Below, piece after piece: positions 59,595-64,000 of a stretch of DNA of 64,000 nt. The notes under the pieces were generated by a model. That model saw only the letters and a list, made by a program, of their open reading frames with translations. It did no database searches and was not told where the DNA came from. The stretch spans positions 372,001-436,000 of the forward strand of contig JAQGEQ010000332.1 of the NCBI GenBank assembly GCA_034620365.1, in the 5' to 3' direction. The DNA is from Pegea sp. RAD2-039 (Eukaryota > Chordata > Thaliacea > Salpida > Salpidae). The translations under genes and the position numbers were made by a program. The stretch's first letter is position 1. Every line of letters begins with the position of its first letter.

Positions 59595-61190
59595 AACTAA
59601 TTTAAAAAATTGTTCTTTTAACAATTAAAAAGCAAATACATTTACTTAAATCATACAAAAATTGTTTTATACTAAGAGAAAATTTGGAAATTTCATATTT
59701 TGCAAACTGTATATCTGATTAGTGACTTATGATAAATTCTATATTTGATTTAAAAAAAGATTTAAGTACAAAAATAAATTAGTGCGCTGGTTTTATACTA
59801 ACTATCTTTGATTGATGTATGTGGTTGTGTGAGAGATCTGTTTGTTTGTAGGACTTTCGAGGATGGTGTATCGAGTTCAATCCCTAACCTGCCCCTTTTT
59901 TTCTAAAAAGAAAAATGTTATTGTACAAGTGTTATTTTAAAATAATACAAGGAAGTCAAATAATTTAATTTGTAAATTTTAAATATATGCTTTTTTTATT
60001 TTCCTGAAAAAGTTTATATATGTTTAAAAAACTTCCTAAACGTTTTATTTAAACAGCAAATAGGTTTTATAAATTTTCTTTAAAGCACCAACAAATTTTG
60101 ATATTCTTCATATAAATTTTTAACATTTATAACATTAATATAAGAAATTTTTTTAAAACAATGATTATTTAGGAATATTTAATTATATTTTTGGAAACTG
60201 CATTTCTATAATTTGAAATGTAGTTCAGCTTTTGTGATTTTCAACTAGATATATTACATAGAATTATTTGTGAAATTTTAATAAAAGCTTTATTCATTAA
60301 TTCTTAAAAAAATAACATTTGAGCCGGTTAATTATCTAATAGAAAACAGAAATATTTGCTTAAGGCTACTTCTATATCTAGTGTGGTTGCTAAGCTATTC
60401 ACAATTTATATTCGATTTCTAACACCGCTTGACTATGTGATGTTGGTGCTGACGTCACTGGTAATAGTCAAGATAATTAGTTTGATAATTAGATGTTTAA
60501 TTGAGTAATTGAGACAAAAAGCTTGTGGAAACACAAAGTATCAGAATCAAAATAACTGACTGATGACAAAACTAAAAAGAGCAGAATATTAAAATTATAT
60601 AACTGGGTTTCTTCAATTAGGATTTTTATTATATAGGAAGACTTAAAATTAATGTTTTAAATTGATATTTTTGATATCAAAATCTGTTGTTTTTTTAAGA
60701 AATTTTGTAAGACGTATTTGTTGTTCTAATAAAATCTTTTGGAAACCTTATAATTAAATAAAAGTTTTTTTCAAGAAAATGAAACAAATCATAAATTTAT
60801 AATTCACTAATTACATTATTTGGCTTTCATGTATTTTACATTAACATTTATAATACTGTTTTTTGTACAAAAAAAAATTTTCAAAACAAATAAGCCATGT
60901 TAAGGATCGAACTCGAACCCCAGCCTTGAAAGTCTTACGAATTAAAAGACCCTCCACACAACCACATAAAACAATCAAAAGGAGTAAATATAAAACCAGC
61001 GTACTAATTTATTTCTGTACTGAATGATTTATCAAATCAAATATAAAATATAAGAGGAAGTATTTCAAAAGTCACCAAGCAGATATACAGTTTGGAAATT
61101 AAACAAAATTGTTAATATTTTAAAATCTTAAACAGTTTTTGTATCAGATAGGTAACATTATTTGTTTTTAAATTGTTAAGAATTTATATT
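59595..61190. repeat. Inverted repeat of two tRNA-like elements
   Basis: The left arm (about 59595-60060) aligns with the reverse complement of the right arm (about 60735-61190) over some 450 bases with moderate divergence. Paired anchors are CAAACTGTATATCTG, AAATAAATTAGT.CGCTGG, TATGTGGTTGTGTG and GAGTTC.ATCC. Each arm holds a tRNA-like core: an A-box-like TGGTTGTGTGG and a B-box-like GAGTTCRATCC about 52 bases apart, on the plus strand at 59.82-59.89 kb and the minus strand at 60.97-60.90 kb. The 675-base spacer shows no gene. These are two SINE copies in opposite directions, or one foldback element. Confidence 0.8.
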
Positions 61191-63329
61191 AAATAAATTA
61201 AAGTAATATAACTTAAAATGAAACTAAAACTTCTATAAGACGTTTATAAACTTTTCCGACGTTTTTTAGTGCTTGCAAACAAGAAAAGCAGCACTTAAGA
61301 GAATTTTGCAAAAAGTCATGATGAAGAAAAAGTGTATGACTTAATCAATGATTTGATAATAAATTGATGACTTATTTCAAAATTTATTTACATTTAAAAC
61401 AAAGTGTCAGAATTTATGTAAATGTAGTTACAGAATTGAAAATTATTTTAGTTATAATATAGCAAAGAATTTGTTTTATTCATAAAATATTACTTTATTC
61501 AAAACCTTTAAAAATTTTAAAACAATATTTAAGAATTTATTTAAAAAGTTGTTACGAACTTTATAGACTTTGGTTTAGTTGTAGTTTTGTAGATATTTAA
61601 CCAGCTGTAAAATCTCTCTAAAACTGTTGTTTTGTATCAAGGTTCAATAAATTATACAATGTATTTTTCTTTATTAGTAAAGTAACTATCATTTCTTTAT
61701 ATAACTGAAAACCTCTACAGCAAAATCGTTGATTATTGATCAGCATGAAATACTTACCTTGATGAGAATTTATGCATTAATTAATAGATCTCGGTTTAAA
61801 TTTACTTTTTTTAATTTTGACATTCCCTTAAAGATGCTCAAGGCAAAAAAATTCCATGTAAATTGATCAAGAATTCAATTTCTGTTTATGTTTTTATTAC
61901 AAAAAAACTCGTATTACACTTTGCTTGTAAAATACCAGTTTAGTCTGGCATCCAGATTAAAGGAGAAATGTAAAAACAAAATAAGCTTCATGTAAATCAG
62001 ATTCACTAGACTTATCAAAGTTTTTGACCATGTCAATAGTAAAGTTATTTTCTCCACTAAGCCTGTTTAGCATATTGAAATTAGTTCACATGAATACTAA
62101 GTTAAAGTAAAATAGAGGTTGCTTTGAATCATTTACTACAAAAAACGGATTAACAAGAATTGTCTCCTTACCCTTCACTCTTGTGATAATTTTATTAATA
62201 AAAGATATAAAACGAGTATTCTGCAAGTCTCCTTATAGAATCTATGGTAATTGAAGATATAAATAATACCCCTTCGATGCATCACGCCTACAAAAATAGG
62301 GAGGTTTGCTGTCCTTGTTATTATTAACTCGAAAGCGCCAAATGATAAATTCGGGAGTATTAGTAATGTTGAAACGATAATAAAGCAAGTTGTTTGGAAG
62401 AGCGCTGTCATTTTTGCAAAAAATTAAAGTTTACAGAAAACTAAAAGAGTTTTAAATAAAAGAAACAAATTTTAAAAACATAATTTATCTTACTTAAACC
62501 TGTCTTCCCTTATCAACTTAATATTTCCTTTGTTTCTCAATGTGTTTTACTTTGTTTTAAAAATCATCATTCAAGCATATCCAGTACGGTTGTTTTCTGC
62601 TGAAGCAGGTCATAGTTAATATTACTACGATTTGTCAACAGTCAAACTTACTAAATTAATTTTTCAAATAAAAAAAAATCTGATTTAAATAGTTTATTAG
62701 TCTAAGATTTAAATTTTGAATATGTTGGATTATAATGACTCGTTTGTTTTTCTTAATTTTTAGAGAAAAAATCATTTTAATAATAATATCTAAGTTTATA
62801 CCACATGCAACTTAAGGTTTTAAACCTTATTTTAGTTCAACACTTGTAAGTTAAAAGTTTTTCTTCCAAAAAACATACTTATTAAACTTAAAATAAGTTG
62901 TTATTCTTTTCAAATCCTGACTTCGTAAAAACCAAAATGAGTTCAATACATAATTGTAGAAGATAACCTAGTATAATAAATTTTTAAAGATGAAAAAGTT
63001 GTTGATATACACTGTGAAAACATAATATTTGTAAACTAAAAATATCATTTTCTAATGAGCATTTAGTTAAATTAAATTTGAAAATACTCTACAAAATTTT
63101 CCTTTTTCAAATTCAAAGGTTATATTGTTGTAATAAATGGTAACGTTGACTTTTTTAACTAAAAAAAGATATTAAAAATCTACAGAAAGATACCTGTTTA
63201 CAAGTGTTAAAATTTTTTTTAGTAAAATGTGTACACAACAACATTTTGTTGTGATTTTATAAGATATTTGCTTTTAGTATGTAAGATTTTAGTAGAAATT
63301 TGCCACCTGGTAAGGGTTAACACTGATTT
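61191..63329. other. AT-rich region, no supported gene
   Basis: AT-rich sequence. A minus-strand ORF at 62175-62411 begins with a hydrophobic stretch that could pass for a signal peptide. It continues into unremarkable sequence without splice or family support. Confidence 0.45.
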
Positions 63330-63402
63330 TGCTCTATCCGGGAATTGAACCCGGCCCGTTTGCTTTCAAAGCAGCGCTGTTTACCATTCAGCTATAGAGA
63401 CA
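63330..63402 (-). tRNA. Degenerate tRNA-like sequence, anticodon TGA (Ser-like), probably a pseudogene
   Basis: The minus strand shows an A box (TAGCTGAATGG), a D-stem GCTG/CAGC, an anticodon loop TTTGAAA (anticodon TGA), a perfect T-arm CCGGG-TTCAATT-CCCGG and an acceptor-like TAGAGCA. The acceptor stem pairs only with a one-base slip or mismatches. The anticodon stem has just three pairs. The long variable arm of a tRNA-Ser is absent and no T-run terminator follows closely. A tRNA pseudogene or the head of a SINE fits better than a working tRNA. Confidence 0.6.
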
Positions 63403-64000
63403 TTTGCAAATCGTATAAAAGTTGTATAAATACTTTATTTCTTCAATTCTTTTGAAGATCATACTCTACTGAAAACAAACACCAAAAATAAAAGTTAAAA
63501 ATATACAATATATAATTAATTACAATCAAAATATACATTCAAAACCTGTCAAAAAATTTTAAATTTATATTTTAATTAAAAAACTAAATACAATTTTGAG
63601 GTTTTGCATAGTTTCATTAGTAATTTTGATGAATTTTATCAATTCTATTTCAATCAATTAATTTCATTTTTATCTTTAACCTAATTAATACAATTTTATA
63701 AGTACCTGTGTAAGAATTAAAAATATGTTTTTATTATTTTACTTTAAGTGTTTGTATTACCATAAATAATCTTATGGATGTACTTAGAAGTAATTTATAA
63801 ATTATTAATTAATTAATAAATAAATGTTTAAATCGATTAAACTAGAGAATTTGCAACCAAAATAATATTTGTGTATAAGTGAACTATAATCACTATTTAC
63901 AGTTATATAAATAAATAAAATCTACTTTAAAATCGCTTTCATCACTATTACAATTAAAATTTTAAATAAATTTATTTTAATAATGATCTAATCAAATATT
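63403..64000. other. AT-rich end of window, nothing seen
   Basis: No open frame, repeat or RNA feature recognised. Confidence 0.5.

Noticed and set aside
62175-62411. 78-residue minus-strand ORF with a signal-peptide-like start
   Set aside because: Hydrophobic starts are common in AT-rich random frames. The rest has no recognisable feature and no splice partners could be found.
63330-63402. Functional tRNA-Ser(UGA)
   Set aside because: No long variable arm, only three anticodon-stem pairs, and a slipped acceptor stem.

Overview
The window is AT-rich animal nuclear DNA, probably above 70% A+T by eye. Genes have many short exons with GT...AG introns, and there are CR1/Jockey-type non-LTR reverse transcriptase (RT) fragments, tRNA-derived SINEs and a long satellite. 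A ZDHHC5/8-type palmitoyltransferase and a PERK-type eIF2-alpha kinase place it in Metazoa. A flatworm or another AT-rich invertebrate is possible, but the sequence does not settle the phylum. All intron-containing gene models were spliced by hand from GT/AG sites, frame continuity and family conservation; there are no transcripts behind them.

Layout. 1-1.1 kb: two RT fragments head to head. 2.3-6.3 kb: an 11-exon ZDHHC5/8-like palmitoyltransferase with an unusual active-site flank (CNLLNN where the family has CPWVNN) and a SINE in intron 2. 6.3-10.65 kb: a tandem duplicate of the 3' part of that gene, which has lost the catalytic exons, carries a stop, and lacks the SINE. 13.6-14.6 kb: a four-exon, 179-residue four-pass membrane protein. 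16.1 kb: a possible terminal exon on the minus strand. 17.7 kb: a 79-residue ORF with a KEN box. 23.4-26.7 kb: a 15-exon PERK (EIF2AK3) gene of 689 residues with a strongly shortened lumenal domain and HRDLN instead of HRDLK.

27.6-38.2 kb: about 10.6 kb of tandem satellite, unit about 170-180 bp and roughly 60 copies, with two monomer classes and local higher-order repeats. It runs directly into a minus-strand LINE (38.24-39.36 kb). 40.6-43.4 kb and 52.0-55.3 kb are two copies of a segmental duplication. Each carries a single-exon Q/E/R/K-rich coiled-coil gene on the minus strand (514 and 492 residues) with a conserved TATA box and conserved 3' flank. The two proteins have expanded different internal repeats. 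Between them, at 50.0-50.7 kb, lies a three-exon gene for a small secreted protein.

The last 9 kb have no convincing protein gene. They hold a tRNA-Val-derived SINE (58.34 kb), a pair of inverted tRNA-like repeats (59.6-61.2 kb) and a degenerate tRNA-like sequence (63.3 kb).

The genes do not form a pathway. PERK, the palmitoyltransferase and the four-pass protein all belong to endomembranes, but nothing in the sequence suggests their adjacency matters. The main stories are local duplication with decay, repeat expansion and divergence of conserved catalytic motifs.
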